Positions 1 to 8,567 of a DNA stretch of 64,000 nucleotides are shown here, in pieces. The stretch lies in NCBI GenBank assembly GCA_964621905.1, contig CAZUNG010000010.1:1-64000 (forward strand), given 5' to 3'. This DNA is from Ruminococcus_G sp964621905. Its GTDB lineage: Bacteria; Bacillota; Clostridia; Lachnospirales; Lachnospiraceae. The notes beneath the pieces were generated by a model. It worked only from the letters and a program-made list of their open reading frames with translations. It did no database searches and was not told where the DNA came from. Positions within the stretch are counted from its first letter, which is position 1; every line of letters starts with the position of its first letter. Made by a program: the position numbers and the translations under genes.

Positions 1-54
1 ATCATCGTCGGGGCAGTTGCGATGGACATGAGAAAGAACGCAAGAAAAGCTTAA
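1..54 (+). CDS. C-terminal tail of a truncated CDS
   Basis: An open frame enters from the left edge and stops at 52-54, giving 17 residues ending in VAMDMRKNARKA. A short hydrophobic stretch followed by a basic tail resembles the end of sugar ABC-transporter permeases of the RbsC/MglC type, where a final membrane segment is followed by Asp and Arg/Lys. That is a weak similarity over very few residues, so the function is a guess. A strong terminator follows at 100-146. Confidence 0.4.
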   Translation: MIVGAVAMDMRKNARKA

Positions 55-99
55 TTTTTGTAGATATAAGAATTATACATATTCGTTGTATCATCTCCA

Positions 100-146
100 A
101 AACAGGAAAAGGTGTTGGACATATGTCCGATGCCTTTTTCCTGTTT
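100..146 (+). terminator. Intrinsic terminator
   Basis: An approximately 20-bp imperfect stem (arms 101-120 and 125-144, loop ATAT) with a T-rich 3' side. It closes the transcription unit entering from the left and separates it from the ABC operon promoter at 188-216. Confidence 0.8.
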
Positions 147-187
147 CTTAAATCTTTTTCAACTTTCTAAACTTTACATATAATTTA

Positions 188-216
188 TTGACCTTAAGCG
201 CTTTATAAGAGATAAT
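188..216 (+). promoter_or_regulatory. SigA-type promoter of the ABC/CARDB operon
   Basis: TTGACC (188-193), a 17-nt spacer and GATAAT (211-216) lie just upstream of the ABC ATPase gene. The -10 is only 34 nt from the preferred start codon at 250, so the leader is short. Confidence 0.65.
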
Positions 217-249
217 GGACACATGAATATACAAGGGAGCCGAGGGAGT

Positions 250-960
250 ATGGAATGTACGGAAAAACCTGTCATCTCTGTGAAAAATCTGTATAAGATT
301 TACCGGGTAGGTGAGACGAAGGTGAGAGCACTTAATGGAGTGGATATGGAAATCTTTCCCGGAGAATTCTGTGCCATTGTCGGAACATCAGGATCGGGAA
401 AATCAACACTGCTCAATATGCTGGCCGGGCTGGAGAAGCCAACTAAGGGTGAGGTGGTCATTCAGGGAAAACATATGGAGAAATTGAATGAAAATGAACT
501 GGTACGCTTCAGAAGAGAGCAGATTGGATTTATTTTTCAGTCATTTAACCTCCTGCCGACGATGAATGCGCTGGAGAATGTCGCACTTCCGCTTAGCTTT
601 CGGGGCATCGGGAAGAATATCCGGCAGACACGGGCGGCACAGCTGCTGAAGACAGTGGGGCTGTCAGATCATCTGTTCCACAAGCCGATGCAAATGTCAG
701 GAGGACAGCAGCAAAGAGTAGGTGTGGCCAGGGCACTGGTGGTTGATCCTGCCATTATATTTGCAGATGAACCTACAGGGAATCTGGATTCCAGCACCTC
801 TGCGGATGTCATGAAACTTATGCAGGATGTGGTGCGCAAGCAGAAAAAGACGCTGGTGATGGTCACACATGATAATTATCTTGCAAGTTTTGCGGACCGA
901 ATTTTTCATATTATTGATGGAAAGATTGTAAAAATTGAAGAAATGAGAGAGGGAAAGTAA
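250..960 (+). CDS. ABC transporter ATP-binding protein (MacB/LolD type)
   Basis: Cytoplasmic ATPase that would energise the FtsX-type permease at 2541-3977. All ABC motifs are present: Walker A GTSGSGKST near residues 45-53, Q-loop in IFQSFNLLP, signature MSGGQQQRV near 149, Walker B IIFADEPTGNLD near 168, and H-loop VMVTHD near 207. The length of 236 residues is normal for a one-domain MacB/LolD/FtsE ATPase. An upstream in-frame ATG at 223 exists, but AAGGGAG at 233-239 is correctly spaced for the ATG at 250, so that start is preferred. It is first in a three-gene operon; the interposed CARDB-like protein suggests a mechanotransmission-type system rather than a classical importer. The substrate is unknown. 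Confidence 0.93.
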   Translation: MECTEKPVISVKNLYKIYRVGETKVRALNGVDMEIFPGEFCAIVGTSGSGKSTLLNMLAGLEKPTKGEVVIQGKHMEKLNENELVRFRREQIGFIFQSFNLLPTMNALENVALPLSFRGIGKNIRQTRAAQLLKTVGLSDHLFHKPMQMSGGQQQRVGVARALVVDPAIIFADEPTGNLDSSTSADVMKLMQDVVRKQKKTLVMVTHDNYLASFADRIFHIIDGKIVKIEEMREGK

Positions 961-1024
961 GGGGTGGGACTTTCGCCCAACGTCAATTAAAGCTGCAGAA
1001 GGTGCGGCATAGGAGGAAAGAACG

Positions 1025-2578
1025 ATGAAAAAGATGAAAGCAGTCGGCGCATGTGTGCTGTGTCTGCTGATGGTGATTCCGGCGGCAGTATGGGCCGGTC
1101 CCAGGGGACAGAAAGAGAGAAATGAGGGAAAGATTCTGATTGATACGACGGCGCCTGCTCCGCAGTGTAAAGCGGGAGAGACAGCGGAGGTTGTGGTTCC
1201 CTTTATCAATCAGGAGTCTGTGGAGATCACGAATGTCAGAGTGACTCCGGTTCAGGATGCCAACACGAGTGAATATCCGTTTGAAATTGAGCAGACAAAT
1301 CTTTTTGCCAAACTTGATGCACCGCTGGCATCAGGAGAACCGGCAACGGTAAGCTTTGATTTAAAGACCCGTGAGGATGTCTCATCAGGGTATATCAAAA
1401 TGAATTTTGATATTTCGTATCAGATGACGGTGACAGAAGATGGAACGGAAGTTGTCAGGGATATGGAAGTTCGGAGATGGATTTATGTTCGTACAGTAGA
1501 AAAAGAAATTTCTGAAGAGCCAACAAAGGAGCCGACAAAGGAACCGACGGAGGAACCACCGGCGGAGGAACCGGGGGATTATGGTGACGGAGGATATGCT
1601 GGCGGAGACTACAGTGACGGCGGCACAGCTTCAGCTTCTGAGGATGAAAAAGACGAGAAAAAAGGAAGCACTCCCCGGGTAATCATCGAAGGATTTAAGA
1701 CAGATCCTGGATCGGTCAATGCAGGAGATACCTTTAGACTTACAATTAAGGTGAGAAATACATCTAAAAAAACAACCGTCGGCAATATGGTCATTACACT
1801 GCAGACTCCGCAGGCGGGGGAAGGTGAGACAGCAGCGGATGCGTTCCTTCCCGCGGACGGGTCAAGTACCCTGTACATAGAAAGCATTCCGAAAAACAGT
1901 TCCAAAGAAGTGTCGCTGGAGATGACAGCAAGGACCGATCTGGTTCAAAAACCATATCCGGTAGAGGCTGCCATGAAATATGAGGATGAATCGGCACAGC
2001 AGTTTGAAGATAAGGCCAACATCTCAATTCCAGTGCGTCAGAAAGCACGTTTTGAACTTAGCCGCGTGACGGTTATGCCGGAGGCAATTGCGGTGGGGGA
2101 AGAAACGAATGTAACGTTTGAAATCTATAACCTCGGCAAAACAAAGCTTTATAATGTCAGTGCAAGAATTGAAGATCCCTCAATTGCGAATGCAGAGGCA
2201 TTTGTCGGAAATCTGGATGCGGGAGCCACAGGTTCTGTTGATATGATGGCGCTGGGAGCGGCAGAGAGCACCGGAGACGGAACTGTAAAAATACTGGTAA
2301 AGTATGAAGATCAGGATGGAAATCAGGAAACGTTTGAGAGCAGCTGCATGGTCTTTGTCAGTCCGGCCATGGCGGCGGATGATATGCCGATGGATGATCT
2401 TGGCATGGAAGGCATGGAGGAAGGAAAGACAAACGGAAATCTGAAGTGGTGGATTCTGGGCGGTGTCGGCGTAGCGGCGGTGATTATTATCGCGGCCGTG
2501 ATGGTAAAAAGGAAGCATAAGAAAGAAAAGGAATGGGCAGATGAAATTTTGGGATCTGATAAAGATGAGCTGCAGTAA
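1025..2578 (+). CDS. Secreted, membrane-anchored CARDB/NEW3-like protein
   Basis: A 517-residue extracytoplasmic protein. It has a signal peptide (about residues 1-25, ending AVWAG), a beta-rich N-terminal domain (about 30-160), a linker with EPTKEPTEEP-like repeats and a Gly/Asp/Ser-rich patch, two further beta-sandwich-like domains (about 215-330 and 335-440), and one C-terminal membrane helix near 475-494 followed by a Lys-rich cytoplasmic tail. The phrases VRNTSKKTTVGNMVITL and TFEIYNLGKTKLYNVSA are typical of CARDB/NEW3 (COG1361) folds. It sits between an ABC ATPase and its permease and overlaps the permease start by 38 nt. By position it may act as the extracytoplasmic partner that MacA provides in Gram-negative MacAB, but that role is inference. 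Confidence 0.75.
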   Translation: MKKMKAVGACVLCLLMVIPAAVWAGPRGQKERNEGKILIDTTAPAPQCKAGETAEVVVPFINQESVEITNVRVTPVQDANTSEYPFEIEQTNLFAKLDAPLASGEPATVSFDLKTREDVSSGYIKMNFDISYQMTVTEDGTEVVRDMEVRRWIYVRTVEKEISEEPTKEPTKEPTEEPPAEEPGDYGDGGYAGGDYSDGGTASASEDEKDEKKGSTPRVIIEGFKTDPGSVNAGDTFRLTIKVRNTSKKTTVGNMVITLQTPQAGEGETAADAFLPADGSSTLYIESIPKNSSKEVSLEMTARTDLVQKPYPVEAAMKYEDESAQQFEDKANISIPVRQKARFELSRVTVMPEAIAVGEETNVTFEIYNLGKTKLYNVSARIEDPSIANAEAFVGNLDAGATGSVDMMALGAAESTGDGTVKILVKYEDQDGNQETFESSCMVFVSPAMAADDMPMDDLGMEGMEEGKTNGNLKWWILGGVGVAAVIIIAAVMVKRKHKKEKEWADEILGSDKDELQ

Positions 2579-3977
2579 CCTGTGGCGCAGAAAACTTAGG
2601 ACATTTCTTACAATTCTTGGTGTGGTGATTGGGACGGCATCTATCGTGGTCATGGTTTCTCTGGGACTTGCATTAAATAAGACTACCATGGAGGAAATGG
2701 AAAACAGCGGAGGTCTTACAACGATTCAGGTTTACGAAGGCGGGTCGGCGATGATGGGAATTGCCATGGCGCAGAGTGAGACGAAGGACAGCGAAACCCA
2801 GGAGCAGAAGCGAATTACAGACGAGACGATCGAGCAGATTGCTGCCATTCCCCATGTGACGTTAGTTTCTCCTGTGCTGAATCTTACGATGATGGCAAAG
2901 CAGGGGCGCTATATCGGTTATCTGGATGTGTATGGGATGAGCCGGGAATCTATGGAACAGATGAAACTTGAATTTGCACAGGGGGACCTGCCGGAGGAAG
3001 GTGCGGAAAACCTGCAGTTTGTCTATGGAAATCAGGTGATCTATAATTTCAGCAATGAATCGACAGGACAGGGATACTGGGATACCGGGCAGCTTCCGGA
3101 TGTTGATTTCATGAAGCCCATGTACTATATTCTGGATGCAGATGCTTACTGGTCAAGTAAAACAGACAGCGCAGGAGGACTCTCGGGGGGAGAAAATGAT
3201 TCAGAAGGCGGGGATTCAGGGTCACAGAAGCCAGCAGCCCCCAAAAAATATGTTTTTCCGACAGCCGGAATACTGGCGGGGGATCTCAACACCTATACGG
3301 AGCAGAGCTACAGTGTATACTGTGATATCAATGCGTTGAAAGCACAGCTCAAGAAAGCATTTCGAAATAAGTCAATACCGGGGCAGCCAACTACGAAATC
3401 CGGGAAACCGTATAAAGAAATTTTTTACAGCCAGGCTTATGTAAAGATTGATGACATGGAAAATGCAGAAGCGGTTCAGAATGAAATTAAAAATTTAGGA
3501 TATACACCAAACTGGAATGCTGAATGGGTGAAATCCCAGCAGAAACAATTTCAGAGCATTCAGCTGGTGCTTGGCTGTATCGGAGCGGTTTCGCTCTTTG
3601 TCGCTGCAATAGGAATAGCGAATACGATGATGATGTCGATCTATGAGCGAACGAAAGAAATTGGCATCATCAAAGTTCTGGGCTGCAGTCTTTCCAATAT
3701 TCGAACCCTGTTTCTTGCAGAAGCTGCGTTTATTGGTTTTTTGGGAGGAATGGCAGGGCTGGTGCTCAGCTACGGGATCTCCTGGGCACTTAACCATTTT
3801 GGAGCGGTGATCGGGGAGTATATGACAGGAAGTGCGAATGCAAGTGTTTCATATATTCCGTTTTGGCTGGCGGGTCTGGCGTTGATTTTTGCCATCTGCG
3901 TTGGTGTAGTTGCCGGATTTTTTCCGGCGCTTCGGGCCACGAGGCTGAGCCCGCTTGCAGCGATTAGAAATGAATAA
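2541..3977 (+). CDS. MacB/FtsX-type ABC transporter permease
   Basis: A 478-residue membrane protein with MacB topology. One N-terminal helix follows the amphipathic LWRRKLRTFLTILGVVIGT segment. A large extracytoplasmic region spans about residues 45-330, and three C-terminal helices carry the FtsX motif (TMMMSIYERTKEIGIIKVLG, then LFLAEAAFIGFLGG). The extracytoplasmic region has an inserted Gly/Ser/Asp-rich loop near residues 210-235. It starts inside the 3' end of the CARDB gene, which implies translational coupling. With the ATPase at 250-960 it makes a type VII-like exporter or envelope-acting system. Substrate unknown. A terminator at 3981-4014 ends the operon. Confidence 0.9.
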   Translation: MKFWDLIKMSCSNLWRRKLRTFLTILGVVIGTASIVVMVSLGLALNKTTMEEMENSGGLTTIQVYEGGSAMMGIAMAQSETKDSETQEQKRITDETIEQIAAIPHVTLVSPVLNLTMMAKQGRYIGYLDVYGMSRESMEQMKLEFAQGDLPEEGAENLQFVYGNQVIYNFSNESTGQGYWDTGQLPDVDFMKPMYYILDADAYWSSKTDSAGGLSGGENDSEGGDSGSQKPAAPKKYVFPTAGILAGDLNTYTEQSYSVYCDINALKAQLKKAFRNKSIPGQPTTKSGKPYKEIFYSQAYVKIDDMENAEAVQNEIKNLGYTPNWNAEWVKSQQKQFQSIQLVLGCIGAVSLFVAAIGIANTMMMSIYERTKEIGIIKVLGCSLSNIRTLFLAEAAFIGFLGGMAGLVLSYGISWALNHFGAVIGEYMTGSANASVSYIPFWLAGLALIFAICVGVVAGFFPALRATRLSPLAAIRNE

Positions 3978-3980
3978 TGC

Positions 3981-4014
3981 AAAAAAATGGCGCACGTAGT
4001 GCGTCATTTTTTTT
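3981..4014. terminator. Bidirectional terminator between convergent genes
   Basis: A 10-bp stem (AATGGCGCAC with GTGCGTCATT, loop GTA) flanked by an A-run on the left and a T-run on the right. It can end both the ABC operon (+) and the TetR gene (-), whose last codons it overlaps. Confidence 0.8.
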
Positions 4015-4600
4015 GTTGTGTAAATGATGCTCCGTACATCATGAATTGTTCCGCCATAGAAGCAACCTCATCTGGTGAAAGGTTCATATTTTCGGAAAGC
4101 CAGTGCCGGAGAAGACCGATGCATCCCGAACTTGCGAACTCAAAAAAGTAATCCAACTGCGTTTGGGTTGCGCCGACGAAAAACTGCGGATTAGTTTTTT
4201 GATAGGTTTCATAACCGAGTTGAAGAAGATACAGAACAAAATCTTTATCGCCGTAATCACCCAAGGTTACGGTACAGATATCGGAGTGCTCTTTAAGACA
4301 GGTAAAAATTCCACTGGTTATTTTGGAAGGGGTGAGAGGTTCGGATTCTGACTGGAGCAGAGGATTCAGTGCATTTTTAAAGTCAATAATCATCTCGGCT
4401 TCTATTTTTTTCAAAAGATCATCGATATTAGAATAATGAGAATAAAAAGTACCACGATTAATGCCGGCTGCCGAACAGAGTTCTGTGATTGAGATACTCT
4501 GAAGGGGCTTCCGGCGGAGGAGGTCCATAAAAGCTTTTCTGATCAGCATCTTAGTCACCCGCACTCTGTGGTCGTCGGCGTTGTTCTTCTTATGATTCAT
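4004..4600 (-). CDS. TetR/AcrR-family transcriptional regulator
   Basis: A DNA-binding regulator of 198 residues. The N-terminal helix-turn-helix is clear: ISITELCSAAGINRGTFYSH near residues 30-50, after RKAFMDLLRRKPL. The C-terminal half is of the short Firmicutes TetR_C type (YETYQKTNPQFFVG, SSGCIGLLRHWL). The frame stays open upstream to 4834, but the ATG at 4600 is preceded by a G-rich run and matches the family start. It is divergent from the reductase gene at 4796, with face-to-face promoters in the gap, so it probably controls that gene and itself. The ligand is unknown. Confidence 0.88.
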   Translation of the reverse strand: MNHKKNNADDHRVRVTKMLIRKAFMDLLRRKPLQSISITELCSAAGINRGTFYSHYSNIDDLLKKIEAEMIIDFKNALNPLLQSESEPLTPSKITSGIFTCLKEHSDICTVTLGDYGDKDFVLYLLQLGYETYQKTNPQFFVGATQTQLDYFFEFASSGCIGLLRHWLSENMNLSPDEVASMAEQFMMYGASFTQQKK

Positions 4601-4648
4601 GAAAATCCCCCCGGTAATAGAAATAGACATATCATTCAAAATTGATGA

Positions 4649-4698
4649 TTGTATTTGAAATCTATGTTTAGTATAATACAAGTAAGTAAGATAATCAA
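4649..4698. promoter_or_regulatory. Overlapping divergent promoters, TetR/reductase
   Basis: On the plus strand TTGTAT (4649-4654), 17 nt, TATAAT (4672-4677) points at the reductase. On the minus strand TTGATT (4698-4693), 17 nt, TATACT (4675-4670) points at the TetR gene. The -10 elements occupy the same bases, so the two promoters should compete. A loose inverted repeat (TTCAAA 4635-4640, TTTGAA 4654-4659) next to it is a possible TetR operator. Confidence 0.6.
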
Positions 4699-4795
4699 CA
4701 TGTTGTTCAAAAAAATGCAGGGCGTTTAGTGCGAAAAATAAATTCTTGAATCTGCAGATTTGTGCTGCCAAAAAGGCGCGGAAGGGAGGCTGATT

Positions 4796-5800
4796 ATGAA
4801 ACGTCTCTATATTATAACCGGTGCCGCAGGGCATCTGGGAAACACACTGATTCGTATGCTGTTAAGATGTGATGAAGAAGTACGGGGACTGATTCGTCCG
4901 GGAGAAGCGGCATGGATGAGAGACAAAGTCTGGTATGTTGAGGGAGATGTGCGGGACAAAAGCAGTCTAAAACCACTGTTTTCCAATATAAAAAACAGAA
5001 GTGTGATTGTCCTTCATACGGCAGGAATTGTCGATATCTCAGATGGGGCATCCGATGTGATGCAGCAGGTGAACGTCAAAGGAACACAGCATGTGATTGA
5101 ATTATGCATGGAATATAAAGTGAGAAGGCTTGTCTATGTCAGTTCTGTACATGCGATACCGGAATTAAATCGGTATGCTGTTCTGAAAGAAGTACAGGAA
5201 TTTTCGGCTGACCGGGTAGTCGGCAGCTATGCCAAAACAAAAGCAGAAGCCACACAGGCGGTTCTGGATGCTGTTTTTGAAGGACTGGATGCTGTCGTCG
5301 TACATCCTTCCGGAATTCTGGGTCCATATAATGGATCGGGCAATCATCTTGTCCAGCTCATAAATGACTATCTCAGCGGCAGACTCCCGGCATGCGTGCA
5401 TGGAGGGTATGATTTCGTAGATGTCCGCGATGTTGCAGGAGGATGTCTGAGTGCTGCGTTAAAAGGAAGAAAAGGAGAATGTTATATACTGTCCAACCGA
5501 TACTACGAAGTCTCAGAAATGCTTGATATGGCGAAGAGCATGATCGGGGGCAAAAAACTGCCGACGCTTCCGATGTGGATGGCGAAAGCGTCGGCTCCAT
5601 TGATCTGCTGCATCTCTAGAGTAAAGAAGCAGCGGCCGCTGTATACGAAATACTCTCTGTATGTGCTGGAAAGCAACGGCAGATTTACTCATGACAAAGC
5701 AACCTCTGAATTGAACTACAGGCCGAGAGATTTGTACGTGACAATAGCGGATACCATCCGATGGATGATGAAAAATCAGTCCTTGGCCGAAATCCAGTAA
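4796..5800 (+). CDS. NAD(P)-dependent epimerase/reductase, extended SDR family
   Basis: A 334-residue extended short-chain dehydrogenase of the dihydroflavonol-reductase/3-beta-hydroxysteroid-dehydrogenase-like group. The nucleotide-binding motif TGAAGHLGNT is at residues 8-17, an Asp-containing GDVRD loop follows near 47, and the catalytic YAKTKAEA (YxxxK) motif is near 145. A lipid, sterol or sugar-nucleotide substrate cannot be told apart from sequence. GGAGG 8 nt upstream fixes the start at 4796 rather than an upstream in-frame codon. Its 3' end overlaps that of the formate channel gene on the other strand by 25 nt. The divergent TetR gene is its likely regulator. Confidence 0.85.
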   Translation: MKRLYIITGAAGHLGNTLIRMLLRCDEEVRGLIRPGEAAWMRDKVWYVEGDVRDKSSLKPLFSNIKNRSVIVLHTAGIVDISDGASDVMQQVNVKGTQHVIELCMEYKVRRLVYVSSVHAIPELNRYAVLKEVQEFSADRVVGSYAKTKAEATQAVLDAVFEGLDAVVVHPSGILGPYNGSGNHLVQLINDYLSGRLPACVHGGYDFVDVRDVAGGCLSAALKGRKGECYILSNRYYEVSEMLDMAKSMIGGKKLPTLPMWMAKASAPLICCISRVKKQRPLYTKYSLYVLESNGRFTHDKATSELNYRPRDLYVTIADTIRWMMKNQSLAEIQ

Positions 5801-6552
5801 TAGGGGAGCGCTACGAAAGCGATTCCGCCGATCATATTGCCTAATGTAACAAAAAACAGATCCGTTATGTAATAATTGACGGAGATGGCTGTAGCTTCTG
5901 TAAGCGGATGCAGAAGACCGACGCCGATGATACTCATATTGGCGATGCTGTGTTCAAAACCACACATCATAAAGAGGAAAATGCACCATAAAATCATGAT
6001 AAGCTTCGCGGCTTCCGACTGCATTTTGATACTGCACCATACAGCCAGGCAGACGAGGATATTGCACAGGATTCCACGGGTGACCATCTCCAGAGGGTTG
6101 AGTGAAAGTTTCGCAACTGAGACGGTGGCAAAATAGGAAGCAACGTCAGCATTCGCCGTAAGACCTGTCAGATGATACAGGATGACGCCAATCCAGCTTC
6201 CGATCAGATTGCCGAAAAAGCAAATGACCCAGAGCTTTACCGTATCAAGCCAGCTCACCTTTTTTGCGAGGGCGGCACATGACATGACAAAGTTATTTCC
6301 GGTAAATAGTTCACTGCCGGCCATTACAACAAGACTGAGTGCAGAAGCAAAAGAAAGTGAAGAGATCAGCTTTGCCGTTGCCGGGCTGTCCGCGATGAGG
6401 AGTCCGCCGATTGTCATGCAGACGAAACTGCCAAATGCAATGAAGATACCTGCGATCACAGAAGAGATGAAATATCCCCAGGGATTCTTTTTTAAAAGAT
6501 TCAATTTATTGCATCCGGCAGTTACTACATCAGAAAAAGCAGATTGGAACAT
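5776..6552 (-). CDS. Formate/nitrite transporter family channel (FocA-like)
   Basis: A 258-residue integral membrane protein of the FNT family, which forms pentameric formate, nitrite or hydrosulfide channels. Family marks include GSELFTGNNFVMS, the RGILCNILVCLAVW segment and FEHSIANM, plus about six hydrophobic helices. A perfect GGAGGAGG precedes the ATG. It lies 72 nt downstream of fhs on the same strand, so moving formate for Fhs is the natural reading; nitrite cannot be excluded by sequence alone. A hairpin (6577-6608) between the two genes may lower its expression relative to fhs. Confidence 0.88.
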   Translation of the reverse strand: MFQSAFSDVVTAGCNKLNLLKKNPWGYFISSVIAGIFIAFGSFVCMTIGGLLIADSPATAKLISSLSFASALSLVVMAGSELFTGNNFVMSCAALAKKVSWLDTVKLWVICFFGNLIGSWIGVILYHLTGLTANADVASYFATVSVAKLSLNPLEMVTRGILCNILVCLAVWCSIKMQSEAAKLIMILWCIFLFMMCGFEHSIANMSIIGVGLLHPLTEATAISVNYYITDLFFVTLGNMIGGIAFVALPYYWISAKD

Positions 6553-6576
6553 ATTATTACCTCCTCCAAATATAAA

Positions 6577-6608
6577 GAAAAGGGTGTAGAATTTTCTACA
6601 CCCTTTTA
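6577..6608 (-). terminator. Terminator/attenuator hairpin between fhs and the formate channel
   Basis: A perfect 13-bp stem (AAAAGGGTGTAGA paired with TCTACACCCTTTT, 4-5 nt loop) followed on the minus strand by a pyrimidine-rich stretch. It lies directly after the fhs stop. No separate promoter for the channel gene is obvious, so it probably allows partial read-through. Confidence 0.7.
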
Positions 6609-6624
6609 TGATTGTCAGATTACA

Positions 6625-8310
6625 TTAAAACAGACCTGAAATTTTACCAGAGCTGTCCACATCAATGCGTTCTGCTGCCGGAACTTTCGGGAGTCCTGGC
6701 ATCGTCATAATTTCTCCGGTCAGTGCAACGATGAAACCGGCACCGGCGGAAATCTTAAGATTTCTTACAGTTATATCAAAATCCTTCGGGGCACCGAGCT
6801 TATTCTGGTCATCTGTAAAGCTGTACTGCGTTTTTGCAATACAGATCGGGCAGTTTCCAAAGCCCATGGATTCCAGCTCCTGAGCCTGCTTCTGAGCATT
6901 TGCAGTCAGAACAACACCGTTTCCGTGATAAATCTTTCTTACGATCTGGTTCAGCTTATCTTCAATACTGCCTTCCAGTTCATAGGAATAGTGGAATTCA
7001 CTCGGTTCTTCCACGAGACGAATGATTTCTTTGGCAAGAGCGACACCGCCCTCGCCGCCTTTTGCCCATACTTCGGAGAGCGCAACGTTAACGCCAAGCT
7101 CTCTGCATTTGGATTCGACAAGGTCAAGTTCAGCTTTGGTGTCTGTTGGAAAAGCGTTAATTGCAACAACGCATGGAAGACCATATACATTTTTGATATT
7201 TCCGACGTGCTGAAGCAGGTTTGGAAGTCCTTTTTCCAGAGCTTCCAGATTTTCGTTGTTCAAGTCGGCTTTTGGAACGCCTCCGTTATATTTTAATGCG
7301 CGGACAGTGGCTACAACGACAACTGCAGAAGGAGTCAGTCCGGCCATGCGGCATTTGATATCCAGGAATTTCTCAGCGCCAAGGTCGGCACCAAATCCGG
7401 CTTCTGTGATCGCATAGTCACCCAGTTTCAAAGCCATCTTGGTTGCGATGACAGAGTTACAGCCGTGCGCGATATTGGCAAACGGACCGCCGTGAACGAT
7501 AGCCGGAACGTGTTCCAGAGTCTGAACCAGATTTGGTTTCAAGGCATCTTTCAGCAGCGCACACATCGCTCCGTGTGCATTCAGATCACCTGCAGTTATC
7601 GGTTTTTGCTCTGCGACACTCCCGTAAGTATAACCAATGATGATGCGGGAAAGACGCTGCTTCAAATCATCGATGTCACGTGCAAGACAAAGTACTGCCA
7701 TGATCTCTGAGGCCACCGTGATGTCATAACCGTCTTCCCGGGGCATACCGTTTGTTTTTCCGCCGAGACCATTTACGATGTTGCGCAGCTGACGGTCATT
7801 CATATCGACACATCTTCTCCACGTAATCTTACGGGGATCAATATTTAAGTCATTTCCCTGAAAGATGTGGTTATCAATCATTGCAGCCAGAAGGTTGTTG
7901 GCAGCGCCGATTGCATGAAAATCTCCCGTGAAGTGAAGGTTGATATCTTCCATTGGGACAACCTGTGCGTATCCGCCGCCTGCGGCTCCGCCTTTTACGC
8001 CAAAGACCGGACCGAGAGATGGTTCGCGAAGTGCAACCATAACATTTTTTCCGAGTTTTTGCAGTCCATCGGCAAGACCTACGGTTGTCGTCGTTTTTCC
8101 TTCGCCTGCCGGAGTTGGATTGATCGCGGTAACCAGAACCAGCTTTCCATTTGGGGCATCAGATTCCTGCAATAAATTGTAATCAATTTTTGCTTTGTAT
8201 TTACCGTACTGCTCGAGGTATTTGTCATCAATTCCTGCTTTTGCTGCAATTTCGGTAATTGGTGTCATTGTGCTCTCCTGAGCAATTTCAATGTCTGATT
8301 TGAATCCCAT
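6625..8310 (-). CDS. fhs: Formate--tetrahydrofolate ligase
   Basis: Catalyses formate + ATP + tetrahydrofolate to 10-formyl-tetrahydrofolate, feeding purine and fMet synthesis and, in acetogens, the methyl branch of the Wood-Ljungdahl pathway. The 561 residues match the usual length. Visible marks are the N-terminal MTPITEIAAKAGI, the ATP-binding TPAGEGKTTTTVGLADGL near residue 68, GVKGGAAGGGYAQVVPM, and the C-terminal TGEIMTMPGLPKVPAAERID. AAGGAG stands before the ATG. It is governed by a ZTP riboswitch at 8408-8520 and followed by a formate channel gene, which together form a formate-use unit. Confidence 0.98.
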   Translation of the reverse strand: MGFKSDIEIAQESTMTPITEIAAKAGIDDKYLEQYGKYKAKIDYNLLQESDAPNGKLVLVTAINPTPAGEGKTTTTVGLADGLQKLGKNVMVALREPSLGPVFGVKGGAAGGGYAQVVPMEDINLHFTGDFHAIGAANNLLAAMIDNHIFQGNDLNIDPRKITWRRCVDMNDRQLRNIVNGLGGKTNGMPREDGYDITVASEIMAVLCLARDIDDLKQRLSRIIIGYTYGSVAEQKPITAGDLNAHGAMCALLKDALKPNLVQTLEHVPAIVHGGPFANIAHGCNSVIATKMALKLGDYAITEAGFGADLGAEKFLDIKCRMAGLTPSAVVVVATVRALKYNGGVPKADLNNENLEALEKGLPNLLQHVGNIKNVYGLPCVVAINAFPTDTKAELDLVESKCRELGVNVALSEVWAKGGEGGVALAKEIIRLVEEPSEFHYSYELEGSIEDKLNQIVRKIYHGNGVVLTANAQKQAQELESMGFGNCPICIAKTQYSFTDDQNKLGAPKDFDITVRNLKISAGAGFIVALTGEIMTMPGLPKVPAAERIDVDSSGKISGLF

Positions 8311-8407
8311 AGTAAAATTCTCCTTTCACTTCACTGAGTGGTGTTGTGCGCATCCAGTTATCTGTACAGCTATGTATTTCTCAACATATTTCTGACTGTA
8401 TATGATA

Positions 8408-8520
8408 AAAAAGGCAACAGATGTAATCACTATTACAAATGTTGCCCAGACGGTCGGCTTGCGCGAAGTCATGATTCCATAGTGGTATCCCACAATTATC
8501 CGTCAGTTATCAAGACTCCA
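8408..8520 (-). promoter_or_regulatory. ZTP (pfl) riboswitch with intrinsic terminator
   Basis: Read on the minus strand, the leader of fhs carries the hallmarks of the ZTP/ZMP aptamer. CTGACGG is followed by a GTGGGATACCAC hairpin and ATGGAATCATGAC (closing P1 with GTCTTGA), then the 3' subdomain CCGACCGTCTGGGCA. The last bases of the aptamer feed into a 14-15 bp terminator stem (8413-8446) with a T-run. ZTP accumulates when 10-formyl-tetrahydrofolate is short. Known members of this class are ON switches, so binding should prevent termination and raise fhs expression. Confidence 0.9.
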
Positions 8521-8538
8521 TATTTACTTTATGAATTA

Positions 8539-8567
8539 ATGTTAGCATGGAGGAAAATGAATGTCAA
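8539..8567 (-). promoter_or_regulatory. Promoter of the ZTP riboswitch-fhs unit
   Basis: TTGACA (8567-8562), exactly 17 nt, TAACAT (8544-8539) on the minus strand. Predicted transcription begins about 10 nt before the aptamer. The stretch 8311-8784 holds only this promoter, the riboswitch and the promoter of the next plus-strand gene. Confidence 0.8.
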
